Source of the DNA: Planococcus antarcticus DSM 14505
GTDB taxonomy: Bacteria; Bacillota; Bacilli; Bacillales_A; Planococcaceae
Reading direction: 5' to 3'
Assembly (NCBI RefSeq): GCF_001687565.2
Contig: NZ_CP016534.2
Coordinates: 1,740,501 to 1,804,500, forward strand
Length of the DNA: 64,000 bases
Below are positions 54,851 through 63,996 of the stretch, piece by piece; the stretch's first letter is position 1; each line of letters opens with the position of its first letter. The notes under the pieces are model-generated. The model had not been told where the DNA came from. It saw only the letters and a list, made by a program, of their open reading frames with translations, and did not search any database. The translations under genes were made by a program, and so were the position numbers.

Positions 54851-55119
54851 TTATTTATGTGTGGTACGGAAAGTCCGCTATTGGAAGAGAAGAAATATTT
54901 AAATGTTTCTTTTTTTCTTCGTAGATGCGCACTTTCACGAACGTTTTTAATATCAATTGGCATTTTTTATTGAACATTGAGTGTTCATTTCACTATTCCA
55001 ATTTGTTTGGGAATGAAACCCTCTATTAAAAAGTGTTATTTGATTAGTTCTATATCAAATCATTTACATATATTGTATGATTATAGTCTGAATAGAAAGA
55101 AAAAATATCAGGAGAGTGG
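54851..55119. other. Intergenic region
   Basis: AT-rich. A TTTCACGAACGTTTTT motif at 54931 resembles the 40.5-kb palindrome family. A 70-codon frame from 54977 is not supported. Confidence 0.3.
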
Positions 55120-55690
55120 AAAGAGAGAATTATCAAAACAGACAGAGGAAACGTTGAAGTCTTTCATAAAGGAGAGGAGGAGCCGTTAGCCACTACACAT
55201 CTTTACAGTGAATTCAAACAAACCTGCAATTGATGGTAGCGGCTTTTATGAATGATTACTATGTGTATTTGATTAAGCTTCGCGGAGCTGGAAGTTCTGT
55301 TAAAGCAAATAAAGCTGAAGAGCATAGCCTGGATGAGATGTTGAAAGTTCTAGAAATATTTAGGAAAGTACTTGAGCATGAAAAGGTGGCTTTTATCGGA
55401 CATTCTACTGGATTACAATCGGATTGCAGACATTGTGACCATACTGAATGATCCTAGACTCATCCTTGAATTTCGTCAATAAGCTATTTAAGAATGGGCG
55501 CTATTTTCTTATCAATCAGAAGATAAATTAAAAGAATCTATGAAAAAACCGAACTGCGGTAAAACGGGTGGTCTGCGTTTGGATCATTTTTTGGAAATAA
55601 ATCTTCTACCTATGATCTCTAAGAACGAACAAAAGAAGTTCATAATCCGATTTTTATTTATTCAGGGGGAGCACGATGCACAATAAATGG
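55120..55690 (+). pseudogene. Decayed alpha/beta hydrolase (proline-iminopeptidase-like)
   Basis: Pieces of one hydrolase appear in several frames: IIKTDRGNVEVFHKGEEEP, then MNDYYVYLIKLRGAG and the nucleophile elbow region KVAFIGHSTG, then RIADIVTILNDPRLILEF, then KESMKKPNCGKTGG and IFIYSG. Frameshifts (near 55220 and 55415) and several TAA codons (for example 55480, 55618) separate them, and the segment after the elbow is deleted. Confidence 0.75.
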
Positions 55691-55712
55691 CAATTTGAAA
55701 AGGGGTAAATTT

Positions 55713-56198
55713 ATGGATTTATTAGTTCGAAAAATGCGAGCGGAAGACATTAAACAAGTACAAGATATTGCACACAAAACTTGGAATTCTACTTATGAGG
55801 GGATAATTCCATTAGATGTACAAGAGAATTTTCTGAGGTCTGCTTACAATGACGAAAGAATGGAGCAACGCATGGAGTCATCGGTTATTTTTGTAGTCGA
55901 TATTTCTGGAAAAGTTGTTGGTTTTGCTAATTTTTCACAAGTAAATAAAGATGGAATAGTTGGATTAGCTGCTATTTATATTTATCCTGAATTTCAAGGA
56001 AAAGGTATAGGTTCAGCGTTGTTACAAAAAGGCATTAAAGCGTTAGATGGTGTGAAAGAAATTTTTGTGGATGTAGAAAAGGACAATCTGTCAGGGCTGA
56101 AATTTTATGAAGCAAAAGCATTTGAAGTTGTTAGAGAGTTTGATGATGATTTTGATGGACATATACTGAAAACAATAGAAATGGTTTTGAAAGTATAA
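55713..56198 (+). CDS. GNAT-family N-acetyltransferase
   Basis: A 161-residue acetyltransferase: acetyl-CoA site IYPEFQGKGIGSALLQKGI and motif B VEKDNLSGLKFYEAKAFEVV. The acceptor substrate is unknown. The ATG at 55713 has AAAAGGGG upstream, giving a cleaner start than the ATG at 55695. Confidence 0.88.
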   Translation: MDLLVRKMRAEDIKQVQDIAHKTWNSTYEGIIPLDVQENFLRSAYNDERMEQRMESSVIFVVDISGKVVGFANFSQVNKDGIVGLAAIYIYPEFQGKGIGSALLQKGIKALDGVKEIFVDVEKDNLSGLKFYEAKAFEVVREFDDDFDGHILKTIEMVLKV

Positions 56199-56446
56199 GA
56201 CATCGTTTTGCTACTGGTTACGCAAGGGGAGCCTCGAGAATTATGGCTAAATAGATAAATCATTTTCTTGTTTGAAGGTCGATCGGTTGCAGGAAACTAG
56301 AGAATATCGCCCCTCCTAAAGAAGCCGAGCACTTTGTCACCGGAAGTGCAAGCACATCTGGCATCGAAAACTTTTCAAAGTAAAGGCGTTTCGAATATTT
56401 CAGAAATATTTTTTTATCGAAATCGAGAGTGAAGGGTGAAGTCAAA
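56199..56446. other. Intergenic region
   Basis: About 250 bases with no gene I recognise; the start of the next gene has GAAGGG just before it. Confidence 0.3.
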
Positions 56447-56746
56447 ATGAAATATGTCATTATAGGCGGAATCGGGATTTTATCAGGTATTATGTTATTA
56501 GGGTTTACCTTGGTTGCGGCGGCGGTTTACGCACTGGAGTTATCGTCGGTCGGCTATTTTGAACATTGGGGGCTCTACGGCTCTGCGCTCATAGAAATCG
56601 GAATTGTTCCGATACTTATCAGTACCAGTTTATTTATTACAGGCCTTACGTTTCTCTACAGGTCTGCGGACAACGAATGGAAAGCGAAGTACTTTTTAGT
56701 CGAAGAAACAACAAATGAACCAATAGTAGAAAAAGAAAACCAATAG
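56447..56746 (+). CDS. Three-helix membrane protein of unknown function
   Basis: A 99-residue protein with two strong hydrophobic segments (IIGGIGILSGIMLLGFTLVAAAVYAL and IEIGIVPILISTSLFITGLTFL) and an acidic tail. ATG at 56447 follows GAAGGG. I do not recognise the family. Confidence 0.65.
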   Translation: MKYVIIGGIGILSGIMLLGFTLVAAAVYALELSSVGYFEHWGLYGSALIEIGIVPILISTSLFITGLTFLYRSADNEWKAKYFLVEETTNEPIVEKENQ

Positions 56747-57209
56747 CAGTTGTAAGCTGAACGCCAAATGGTGGAAACCTTAAAAAGTGACCTATTGGGT
56801 TTTTTCTGTTTTCAAGCCTCACTATACTAAAATTTTCTATGATGGACTGAAGAGTTTCAAAGGAAACAGAAAAGAAGAAGCTAGACTTCGAGCTTCTTCT
56901 CTTGTTATGGACAGTACTTGTTTAAACCTTTAAACACAAAGGTTTTGAAAAAGCAGAGGTGATTGGTCTTTTTCTCGGCAATGTGTTGGCCTTAAAAGTT
57001 AGAAAAGAGCCAGATCTGAATGGTTTTGTGGTTTTATTGATAAAAGAAGCTCGAGTTGCTGGAAAAATCTGCAGGTAAATGCTGAGTGCACGAAAAAAAC
57101 TGCCGTCCTAACTTTAGGTCGGCAGTTTTTTCAAATTGTAGTGTAGGTGTAAGGCAAGTTTACCTACTAGCTGCAAGAGTGTAACAGCGGGTTTCGGCTA
57201 TTGATAATC
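56747..57209. other. Intergenic region with a possible coding remnant
   Basis: A stretch 56934-57075 reads KHKGFEKAEVIGLFLGNVLALKVRKE... with no start and ends in TAA; perhaps a decayed gene. A hairpin (AAAAACTGCCG with CGGCAGTTTTT, 57095-57132) is a terminator, probably for bioY on the minus strand. Confidence 0.3.
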
Positions 57210-57779
57210 TTAAGTGATTTTTTGTTCTGTGACATATAAAAGTCTTGCCGATTTCAACCGGTTTCTAACTGAGATTCCAATCCATGCAGCGAGAGCGGCT
57301 TTAATAACACCTACGAAAATGAAAGGGGCAAACCCACCCAAAAATGCTCCTGTCCATGAAAGGTTAGCAAATATCTTTAACCAAACGGTTCCAAAAATCA
57401 ATGCGACAAACATGCCGATAACATTTGCAATAATCGCATTAGTAACTGTAAAACTTGTTTTCTGAAGGTAAAAACCAATAACAAAGGCAGTTGGAATAAA
57501 CCCAAACAAATATCCGCCGGTTGGCCCAAACAAGCTCCCCAATCCGCCAGACATTTGCGAGAAAACGGGAATTCCGACTGCACCGATTCCCAAATAAACC
57601 AACACAGATATCGTTCCGTATTTAGGGCCTAAGATCGTTGCGGCAAGCCCAATCGCCAATGTTTGACCTGTAATAGGTACTAGCGGCAATGGAATCGTTA
57701 TCTGGGCCAATATACCAATAATCGCTGCAAAGAGTGCAGTAACAATCATCATTCTCAACTTCAAATTTGATCCTGTCAC
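57210..57779 (-). CDS. bioY: Biotin transporter BioY
   Basis: A 189-residue S component of an ECF biotin importer: TGQTLAIGLAATILGPKYGTISVLVYLGIGAVGIPVFS and GPTGGYLFGFIPTAFVIGF are the BioY hallmarks. It works with the general ECF A/A'/T module encoded elsewhere. The GTG at 57779 is chosen because AAGGAGG lies ten bases upstream; longer frames would run through the BirA operator. Confidence 0.93.
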   Translation of the reverse strand: MTGSNLKLRMMIVTALFAAIIGILAQITIPLPLVPITGQTLAIGLAATILGPKYGTISVLVYLGIGAVGIPVFSQMSGGLGSLFGPTGGYLFGFIPTAFVIGFYLQKTSFTVTNAIIANVIGMFVALIFGTVWLKIFANLSWTGAFLGGFAPFIFVGVIKAALAAWIGISVRNRLKSARLLYVTEQKIT

Positions 57780-57798
57780 GGGGTGTATACCTCCTTTA

Positions 57799-57831
57799 TT
57801 AGTTAACTTATTTAAATTTAAGGTTAACTCA
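57799..57831. promoter_or_regulatory. BirA biotin-repressor operator
   Basis: TTAGTTAAC and GTTAACTCA as inverted half-sites separated by 15 bases, upstream of bioY. This matches the BirA box (TTGTTAACC, spacer, GGTTAACAA). bioY should be repressed when biotin is plentiful. Confidence 0.8.
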
Positions 57832-57904
57832 TATCTTATCTTATACGGATAAAGCCTGTCAATAAGCTTTTTTAGTAATAAAAACCGACCTGAATAAGGT
57901 GATT

Positions 57905-58290
57905 TCAAATTGATGAAATAGAAGTACAGGAGAACAGATAGGGAAGTCGTTTTTTCTAAAAACTTTTAAACTAAAAAATATGGACAGCGGAGCTCCAATT
58001 TAAGCCTTCTACTTACAGTGTTTAGTGCCACGCTACCATGAAATTCTCGGTAGCCTAGTTTTTCTATGGATTCTGTGGAATTCGTTTTGTTCAGGAAGAA
58101 AGTCGAAAGTACATAGCCAAAAAACTAGTCCAGTCAAAAATCACTGCCCTCATTGGGGTTGTATCAATTAACGAACTCGCCCTATAAGTTCCCTCCTGGA
58201 TAAACTAATTTCCAAAAAAATGAAACCGTTATCACACAATTCCGTATATGGGTTATTAAGTTTTGTTCAGCAACAAAAAAAGGGGAATTT
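57905..58290. other. Intergenic region, no gene seen
   Basis: Around 380 bases without a convincing frame, repeat or regulatory motif. Confidence 0.3.
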
Positions 58291-58293
58291 GTT

Positions 58294-58720
58294 CTGAAAT
58301 GGTTTTTATATTATTTCATTTGGACACTAGCAATCGGACTAATATTGTATTTTGGAATGTAACTACAGGAGCAGGTGCTGAAAGATCCCAAATGACATTT
58401 AACCTTTTCTCAATTCAAGTATACATTTTTCTATTTCCAGTGATTATCGACTTACTGATTTGCATGCCAAAATTTATGCTGCAAAGAAAGAAAGAGATTC
58501 TTGGAATTTTGATTGGATTAAATTCGTAGCTATTGGATTACCGGCGCTTTATATTGTACTAGTGATTTTCTTGCCATACTCGCCACTATTTGGAAGTTGG
58601 CTCCCTATACCCAAAATCCTTCTCTTTGGTGAAGCGACTGTCCCTACCATTGCAGGATTAGTTTTTGGCTATAAGGTGTTAGAAATTTTTAAATCTGAAA
58701 GCGTTAAGAATTATGTGTAA
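58294..58720 (+). pseudogene. Small membrane protein broken by two frameshifts
   Basis: Three frames join into one plausible polytopic protein: KWFLYYFIWTLAIGLILYFGM, then TTGAGAERSQMTFNLFSIQ plus a second helix, then KERDSWNFDWIKFVAIGL and a third/fourth helix ending KSESVKNYV. The shifts lie near 58360 and 58490. A GGGGAA-type site precedes a CTG/TTG start. The intact family is unknown to me; two shifts imply decay rather than read errors. Confidence 0.6.
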
Positions 58721-58739
58721 ATGGCATCATAGTCGAGCT

Positions 58740-58897
58740 TCGCCAACAGGGCGTTATACGGCTGACAGCATTTTAGCCCGTAGTTAATCCTGCCCTTGCT
58801 TTGTTTCAACTGCGCGGCTGAAGGACAGCAATTTCTTTTCCGGGCAATCAATCCCGATTACCACACGTTCCCGTAGAACGATATGGGCATAGCTCAT
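58740..58897 (-). pseudogene. N-terminal remnant of an IS30-type transposase
   Basis: On the minus strand AAGGAG and ATG (58897) open MSYAHIVLRERVVIG, typical of IS30-family transposase starts. The homology then fades after about 30 codons with stops. Remnant only. Confidence 0.6.
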
Positions 58898-59120
58898 TTG
58901 GAAACACTCCTTAGTTGATTTATCCATTTGAGCTATTTTTATTTTCTAGCTGTTCGACTTTATATGATGACTTACAACAAAATAAGTTGCGATTGAGGTT
59001 GATTCTGTATTTGGTACTGACAGAAACTACTCTTCAAGATAATAGGCTACTAATAAACATTAATAGATCTTTTTAGTCATTAAAAGTTCGGATTAAATAC
59101 TGGCAGAAAGAGATGATAAA

Positions 59121-59497
59121 TTGAATAAACTCTTAGCAGTTGTGTCAATCGCTGTTTTACTTTCAACATGTAATTTAACTGGTTCTTCGATAAGCATCTT
59201 CAAGGTAGAGAGAGTACCAAAAAAATGTCCAAGAGCTGGGTAGATCCGGAGGCTGCTCTCCAGTTTATAACTAAAAATGGCGAAATAGCCTACCTCATTT
59301 ATCAATCACGGGACACTGTGACAGCTGAACTTGAAGAAGATGGAGATAAATTAAACATTAAACTAAAGACAGCTACCAAAGTTAGCAATTTAGTTGAGCA
59401 ACACGTCTACAAACTAAAAGTAGACAAGGATACTGAAGTGATTGAGGTGCTTATCAATGGCAATTCTACTCCCATTGATATTGTTTCAGGTTCATAA
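59121..59497 (+). pseudogene. Lipoprotein gene with a frameshift in a poly-A run
   Basis: A TTG at 59121 opens a lipoprotein signal (MNKLLAVVSIAVLLSTC with the lipobox Cys). The frame is lost near the AAAAAAA run at 59219-59225, after which another frame (SKSWVDPEAALQFITKNGEIAYLIYQ...) continues to 59497. One base in the run would join them. Function unknown. A sequencing error is possible. Confidence 0.55.
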
Positions 59498-59601
59498 AAT
59501 TTTCATTCAAACAGTTTTGGATTTCTAAGGAAACTAATCAGAAGGAGGAATATTTTACTGAAAAATCCTACTCAATTCTCTCAGCAATTTTTTTTGCTTT
59601 A

Positions 59602-59832
59602 ATGATTCTGCCGTTTGCACTTCCTTATTCACCAGAAGGCTTTGACCGTTTGGTGTTTATTATAGAAATCGATTTCTATTTGCCGCTTCTTTTCGGTGTA
59701 GCAAGAATCGTTCTGGGATTACTCGGGGTGATAGGAAATGTCAGACTTTATTTGGTGTCGTCAAACGCATGTGGTTTAGGGATATATGTATATATTGCTT
59801 TTACAGCTATTTTCGGTTTTAAAGAACCTTGA
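59602..59832 (+). CDS. Small membrane protein with unclear start
   Basis: The frame (MILPFALPYSPEGFDRLVF...) has two to three hydrophobic segments. The ATG at 59602 has no ribosome site, while a strong AAGGAGGAATATTTT ends where an in-frame ACT codon stands (about 59558), so the native start was probably lost there. The in-frame upstream part (EKSYSILSAIFFAL) looks coding. Confidence 0.45.
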   Translation: MILPFALPYSPEGFDRLVFIIEIDFYLPLLFGVARIVLGLLGVIGNVRLYLVSSNACGLGIYVYIAFTAIFGFKEP

Positions 59833-59903
59833 TTCGATTCCTTCATTTCATACAGGATGTATATCGAGCAACAGTACTGCAATTATCAGAAGAACATTAA
59901 ACA

Positions 59904-59942
59904 TTTCAGGAGATTGTAGCGATGGCCAACAATCTCCTGAAA
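59904..59942. terminator. Strong hairpin after the small membrane protein gene
   Basis: TTTCAGGAGATTGT pairs with ACAATCTCCTGAAA; no clear T tract follows on the plus strand. A second hairpin (AAAACTGCCG... CGGCAGTTTT, 59987-60030) closes the minus-strand channel gene. Confidence 0.55.
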
Positions 59943-60070
59943 GTAACCAACATATGCCAGCTGTATTCAAAATCCACTACATAATAAAAACTGCCGGAGA
60001 AAAAGAATCCTCATTCTTCGGCAGTTTTATTTTAAGGACTTTTGGGACAGCCTCGTTTTATTTTTTTAGC

Positions 60071-60847
60071 TTAGTTCGCTTCAGAAAAGATTGAGTTTAC
60101 GGCCATTTTCGCTATGGTACTGTTGGACATGATAAACTTATCGACCTTTACGTGCGAGAAGCTTGGGAGATGTTCCTCCCGTTCAACTTCCACAGTCGTA
60201 TATACACGTGGGGACATTCTTTCTACAGCTGTGGCAATCAGCAGTGATTTCCCATCGGTCAGCATCTGATCCTCAATCCGGTCGTCCGCAAAAATCAGGA
60301 CCGCTTTCGCCTGTTGAACATTTGCCTGTCGCAGTACTTTTTCGTGGGTGGCATTCCCTCGGACATAGTGAATTCTTGTATTGATCTCTTTTGCTTTTTC
60401 CAGTCTATCAATCACCACAACCTCGATTTGTTCATCTTGCTTCAATATCTCAGCTATTGCATTTTCAGCTTTATATGACCAATCGATGATGACAATATGG
60501 TTTTTTCCCTTGAACATCAACTCGCCCCTTTCTTCCCGTTTTTTATGTAAGGTTAGACTTTCTATCGCTTTTCCAATGAATGACGCAAACAATCCGATGC
60601 CTATTATGTATAAAAAAACTACTGTAAAAATTCTTCCTGCAGAAGTGGCAGGATAAAGGTCACCGTAACCGACTGTCAAGATAGTCGTCATAGTAAACCA
60701 TAATGAATCTGCATATTTAGTAAAAGTTGATGGCTCTATGACAGGGAGTAGGAGTGTACTGAAAGCAATGAGTACCATTGTGCTGACAGTGAGTATAAGC
60801 CAGGACAGGCTGGTCGCCTGCAGGTAGAGTCGTCGTAGTATAATCAA
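60071..60847 (-). CDS. Potassium channel with RCK-type domain (YugO-like)
   Basis: A 258-residue protein: two transmembrane helices flanking the pore with the selectivity filter TVGYGD (residues 58-63), then a cytosolic TrkA-N/RCK domain (GKNHIVIIDWSYKAENAIAEIL) in which the usual nucleotide glycine is replaced. A relative, B. subtilis YugO, mediates potassium release in biofilm electrical signalling. TTG start at 60847 with AAAAGGGG upstream. Monocistronic. Confidence 0.9.
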   Translation of the reverse strand: MIILRRLYLQATSLSWLILTVSTMVLIAFSTLLLPVIEPSTFTKYADSLWFTMTTILTVGYGDLYPATSAGRIFTVVFLYIIGIGLFASFIGKAIESLTLHKKREERGELMFKGKNHIVIIDWSYKAENAIAEILKQDEQIEVVVIDRLEKAKEINTRIHYVRGNATHEKVLRQANVQQAKAVLIFADDRIEDQMLTDGKSLLIATAVERMSPRVYTTVEVEREEHLPSFSHVKVDKFIMSNSTIAKMAVNSIFSEAN

Positions 60848-61029
60848 TTTTGAATTTCCCCTTTTATATTAAGTATACACTATTAAAATGAGCACTGATC
60901 ACGCGGTTTTACGCTGCTATATTGAATGGTAATGTAGGAGTCAGTCGCGCCTACTGCAAGCATTTAGCTCTTAACATAACATAAAAAATCCGTGTTGCCG
61001 CTGAAAGATATGGAAACCGGCTATATCAT
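60848..61029. other. Intergenic region
   Basis: AT-rich; no gene recognised. Confidence 0.3.
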
Positions 61030-61389
61030 CACCCTTAATATTGGCAGTTCGAGAATCATCTTGTTCTACATCAATTCAGTTGCTTTGGCCTCATATCTTT
61101 TGTAAGGAATCATGCTGTCTTGAAGCTCATGAAGTAGCTTCTAACCACAGGTGCATCGGAGATACCGAATGACATATGTCGTTCGACGCCAACTTCCATG
61201 CACAACTTCTGTTTTCGTGATCCTGCACTTCGTAATCCATCTCACCACATGTAGATATGGGGGGGCAAGCGACTCGTTCTGGACATGTAAAAAAACACCT
61301 GTTAAGGCATCGATGATTATAAAATAATCGTTTACGATAATCATATTTTGAGGGGACGCCTTCTTTATAGCACGGCAATGGCTGTACAT
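61030..61389 (-). pseudogene. Degenerate DUF6431-like / IS-associated remnant
   Basis: Minus-strand frames encode MIIVNDYFIIIDAL..., then TYVIRYLRCTCG-stop-KLLHELQDSMIPYKRYEA, resembling the DUF6431 pattern (cysteine-containing strand, then LP..IIPYKRY) often found beside or within insertion elements. TAG codons at 61143-61141 and about 61062 interrupt it. Assignment is from memory of the family pattern. Confidence 0.35.
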
Positions 61390-61615
61390 TTAATCCTTTC
61401 TCCAGACTTCCTATGTACATTGTATTCGTCAATTCTGTTGCAACATTAACAGGTTACATTGGAAAAAGCGGTTTACCTCAATATTAAAGGGTAGTTTAGA
61501 AAAGAATCCTCAAATGAACAATGCAAAAAATTCTGGATAACTCTTTATTGTTAATTTATTTACCAGAATTTTCTAAGCAAATGTATAACTTGAAAATAGT
61601 GAAGGAGGAAAGAAA

Positions 61616-62439
61616 ATGGGAAAGCTACAAAATAAGGTTACGGTCATTACAGGTGGAGCGACTGGAATAGGAAAAGCTACAGCGGAAGTTTTTGCAGCCG
61701 AAGGGGCAATTGTGCTAATTGCGGATATTTAGCAAGACGCGTTAACCGAAACAGTTGCTCAAATAAATAAAAATGGTGGAAAGGCCAAAAGCTTTCAAGT
61801 GAATATTGCAAAAGAAGAGGAAATAAAACATTTGCCAACCAAGTAAAAGATGAATATGGAACCATCCATGCTTTATTCAATAATGCTGGGATAGACCAAG
61901 AAGGCGGAAAAGTGCATGAATATCCGGTTGACTTGTTTGACGAAATTATGGAAACAGATTTGCGTGGCACCTTTCTTATGAGCAAATATTTTATTCCACT
62001 CATGCTAGAAAATGGAGGGGCGATCGTCAATAATGCCTCTATGTCTGGAAGTTTTGCTGACTTAAACCGTTCAGGTTATAACGCAGCAAAAGGCGGTATT
62101 ATCAATTTCACAAAATCCCTCGCAATTGAATATGGGAGATCCAATATTCGGGCAAATTCCGTATCACCGGGAACCATTGAAACACCACTTATCGATCATT
62201 TGGCTGGGTCAAAGGAAGAAGAAAGCGGAAAACAGTTTAGAGAGACAAATAGATGGCTGGCACCTTTAGGACGTCTTGGAGATCCTAAAGAAATTGCAAC
62301 GACAGTTTTGTTTCTGGTTTCTGGCGACAGTTCTTATCTCACAGGACAAGATATTGTGGTAGACGGCGGTATTACAGCTTATACGTGGCCGGGCAAAATG
62401 GTGATGGACGATAGTTGGAAAAAAACAACAGAAGACTAA
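61616..62439 (+). pseudogene. Short-chain dehydrogenase/reductase with in-frame TAG and a frameshift
   Basis: The ATG at 61616 (GAAGGAGG upstream) opens an [15 protein letters not shown] (cofactor-binding TGxxxGxG), then TAG at 61730-61732 after LIADI, then QDALTETVAQINKNGGKA. Near 61827-61835 (ATAAAACA) one base is missing, and the protein resumes in another frame: LFNNAGI (NNAG), MSGS, catalytic YNAAK and SPGTIETPL to 62439. Likely glucose dehydrogenase-like NAD(P) oxidoreductase. The catalytic part is otherwise intact. Confidence 0.85.
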
Positions 62440-62494
62440 TGGAAGTAAGTAAAGACTAGATGGTTTTATACGAGTCTGTTACTCATGCTTTTAG

Positions 62495-62522
62495 AAAAAG
62501 GCTGCCATCCGGCAGCCTTTTC
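62495..62522 (+). terminator. Terminator after the SDR gene
   Basis: AAAAGGCTGCC pairs with GGCAGCCTTTT around ATCC. Confidence 0.85.
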
Positions 62523-62760
62523 ATTTTCCAATATATCATTAAGTCTATTAAAAATTTTCCGACTCCAAATGCATTCAGGACTTCCAAGACTTTTTTTATC
62601 GACTCATTCTAACTGTTCAGCTTCTTAAATCAGCAAGTGTTGTCATACTCCTCACCCCTTCAAAAAATATATATTCCGTTTTGTCCGTTTTACGGAATCG
62701 TAAAGTTATTTTTCCTTGCTATATAAGTTGAACGAATGATTCCGGGCTGTTAATGTTCTG
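62523..62760. other. Intergenic region
   Basis: AT-rich; no gene recognised. Confidence 0.3.
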
Positions 62761-62761
62761 C

Positions 62762-62872
62762 CAATCAGCTGCTAAGCGCTTGCGCTGAACGAACTCGGGC
62801 CTGCCCGAGTGGATTTCTTTCCATGTCACTTGCGCTGCTCTCATAACAGTCTCCGCTGATTTGCTCCGTATC
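62762..62872. repeat. Nested inverted-repeat element, copy B
   Basis: Outer arms CAATCAGC (62762) and GCTGATTTG (62855-62863) enclose an inner perfect hairpin ACTCGGGC/GCCCGAGT (62793-62810). CCGAGTGGATTTC, AGTCTCC and TTTGCTCC match copy A at 25537, but the outer arms differ and still pair, that is, they covary. Confidence 0.75.
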
Positions 62873-62939
62873 TTGATGACTTGTTACTCAAGGGTGCTTA
62901 GAAGAAAGAGCGCAAGTCGGCGAAGGGCAAAGATGTGCT

Positions 62940-63180
62940 CCTGCATCGCTGCGCTAGCTTCGTCGCAAAGCCGTTGCCCGAACTCTCTTCGTTCAATGAC
63001 TTTCCTGCTGGAGCAGTGAAGCGACATCCTGGAGACCCCGCAGGAGCTTGCGACGAGGAGGCTGGGGCGAGGTCCTTGGCAACTGGCACCGCGACGTCCT
63101 ATCGCGCCAGTTGCATGATCCACATCCTGTGGGCCCAAAGCGTCCGTCTGGAGCGATTTCTTCGTTTCCCTACCTCGTTG
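62940..63180. repeat. Degenerate, inversely oriented relative of the inverted-repeat element
   Basis: GGAGCA, GGAGACCCCGCAGGAGC and TGGAGCGATTT...CGTTTCC are block matches to the same element read on the other strand. It contains a hairpin CAACTGGC (63080) with GCCAGTTG (63106). No protein-coding frame here is credible. Confidence 0.5.
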
Positions 63181-63204
63181 AGTTGAAAAAGCTGTTTCTT
63201 TAAT

Positions 63205-63480
63205 TCAACTTATATATAAAAAATTTGTCAGGTCTGGGTTTCTATGAACTTTTGCAAACCCATAAACGGCTGCATAACAAGGCTTATTTCGATAATGATC
63301 AGGAAAATAAATGAAGCAGTGATATTCGGTCCAATGCGGTTCTGAAAGAAGCTTAAAAATTTCGATACCTACTTCACCACCACGAAAAATCAGTTTCACT
63401 CGATAAGGCTTTTTCTCTCCTGATGAATAGATTGATTCTTGATCTTCTTGGAAATCTATATATACTTGGAAAACCAGCAT
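63205..63480 (-). CDS. Hypothetical 91-residue protein
   Basis: An open frame on the minus strand (MLVFQVYIDFQEDQES... ending NFLYIS) rich in aromatic residues and beta-like segments. No clear ribosome site before the ATG at 63480. I do not recognise it; it may be a remnant. Confidence 0.35.
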   Translation of the reverse strand: MLVFQVYIDFQEDQESIYSSGEKKPYRVKLIFRGGEVGIEIFKLLSEPHWTEYHCFIYFPDHYRNKPCYAAVYGFAKVHRNPDLTNFLYIS

Positions 63481-63996
63481 TCTAAGCGCTTTAACCGCTT
63501 AACTAATCCAAAAGGGCTGTTATACTTTTTCTGTGTCTTGGCAGATATACCAGGAAGATATGATGATCCGAAAAAAAACAGCCTCTTGCTGCCATCACAT
63601 CCAGCGAATTGACCCGTTTAATGGGGAAGGAGAATGGGGGGGCCATTGAAATCAGTTTCTACATGATTAATCATGGTTGCGATTGCCCGAATTTTTTCTC
63701 GCGCAGAAGATATTCTTAGTTGCAAAAAAATATTGGTGGAATTATCAGATCTATTTTATCATATACAAATAAGACGTGAACTACAAAAGCAGTATAATAA
63801 CAACTTGTACTGGCTAAAGAATTAACTTTATGCTTTTGAAAATTACCAGTTCTAAGATAAGGCGGGAAATAATGACGAATGGAATCGATTTTTATATTGC
63901 GCCGATTGTAAAATTAAGCTAGACAACTGAAAAAGCCATTCGTGATACACTCTAAATGTATTTTCCGACCAAAGAAAAACAGAGGAGTGATCACGA
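63481..63996. other. Gap before the right edge
   Basis: No gene recognised. A 15-codon frame at 63872 (MTNGIDFYIAPIVKLS) has AAGGCGGG upstream but is probably the start of a decayed gene. A promoter for the edge gene should lie near 63900-63960. Confidence 0.3.

Noticed and set aside
62898..63186. Overlapping frames in the GC-rich stretch near 63 kb
   Set aside because: They coincide with the degenerate inverted-repeat element and have no ribosome sites or protein-like patterns.
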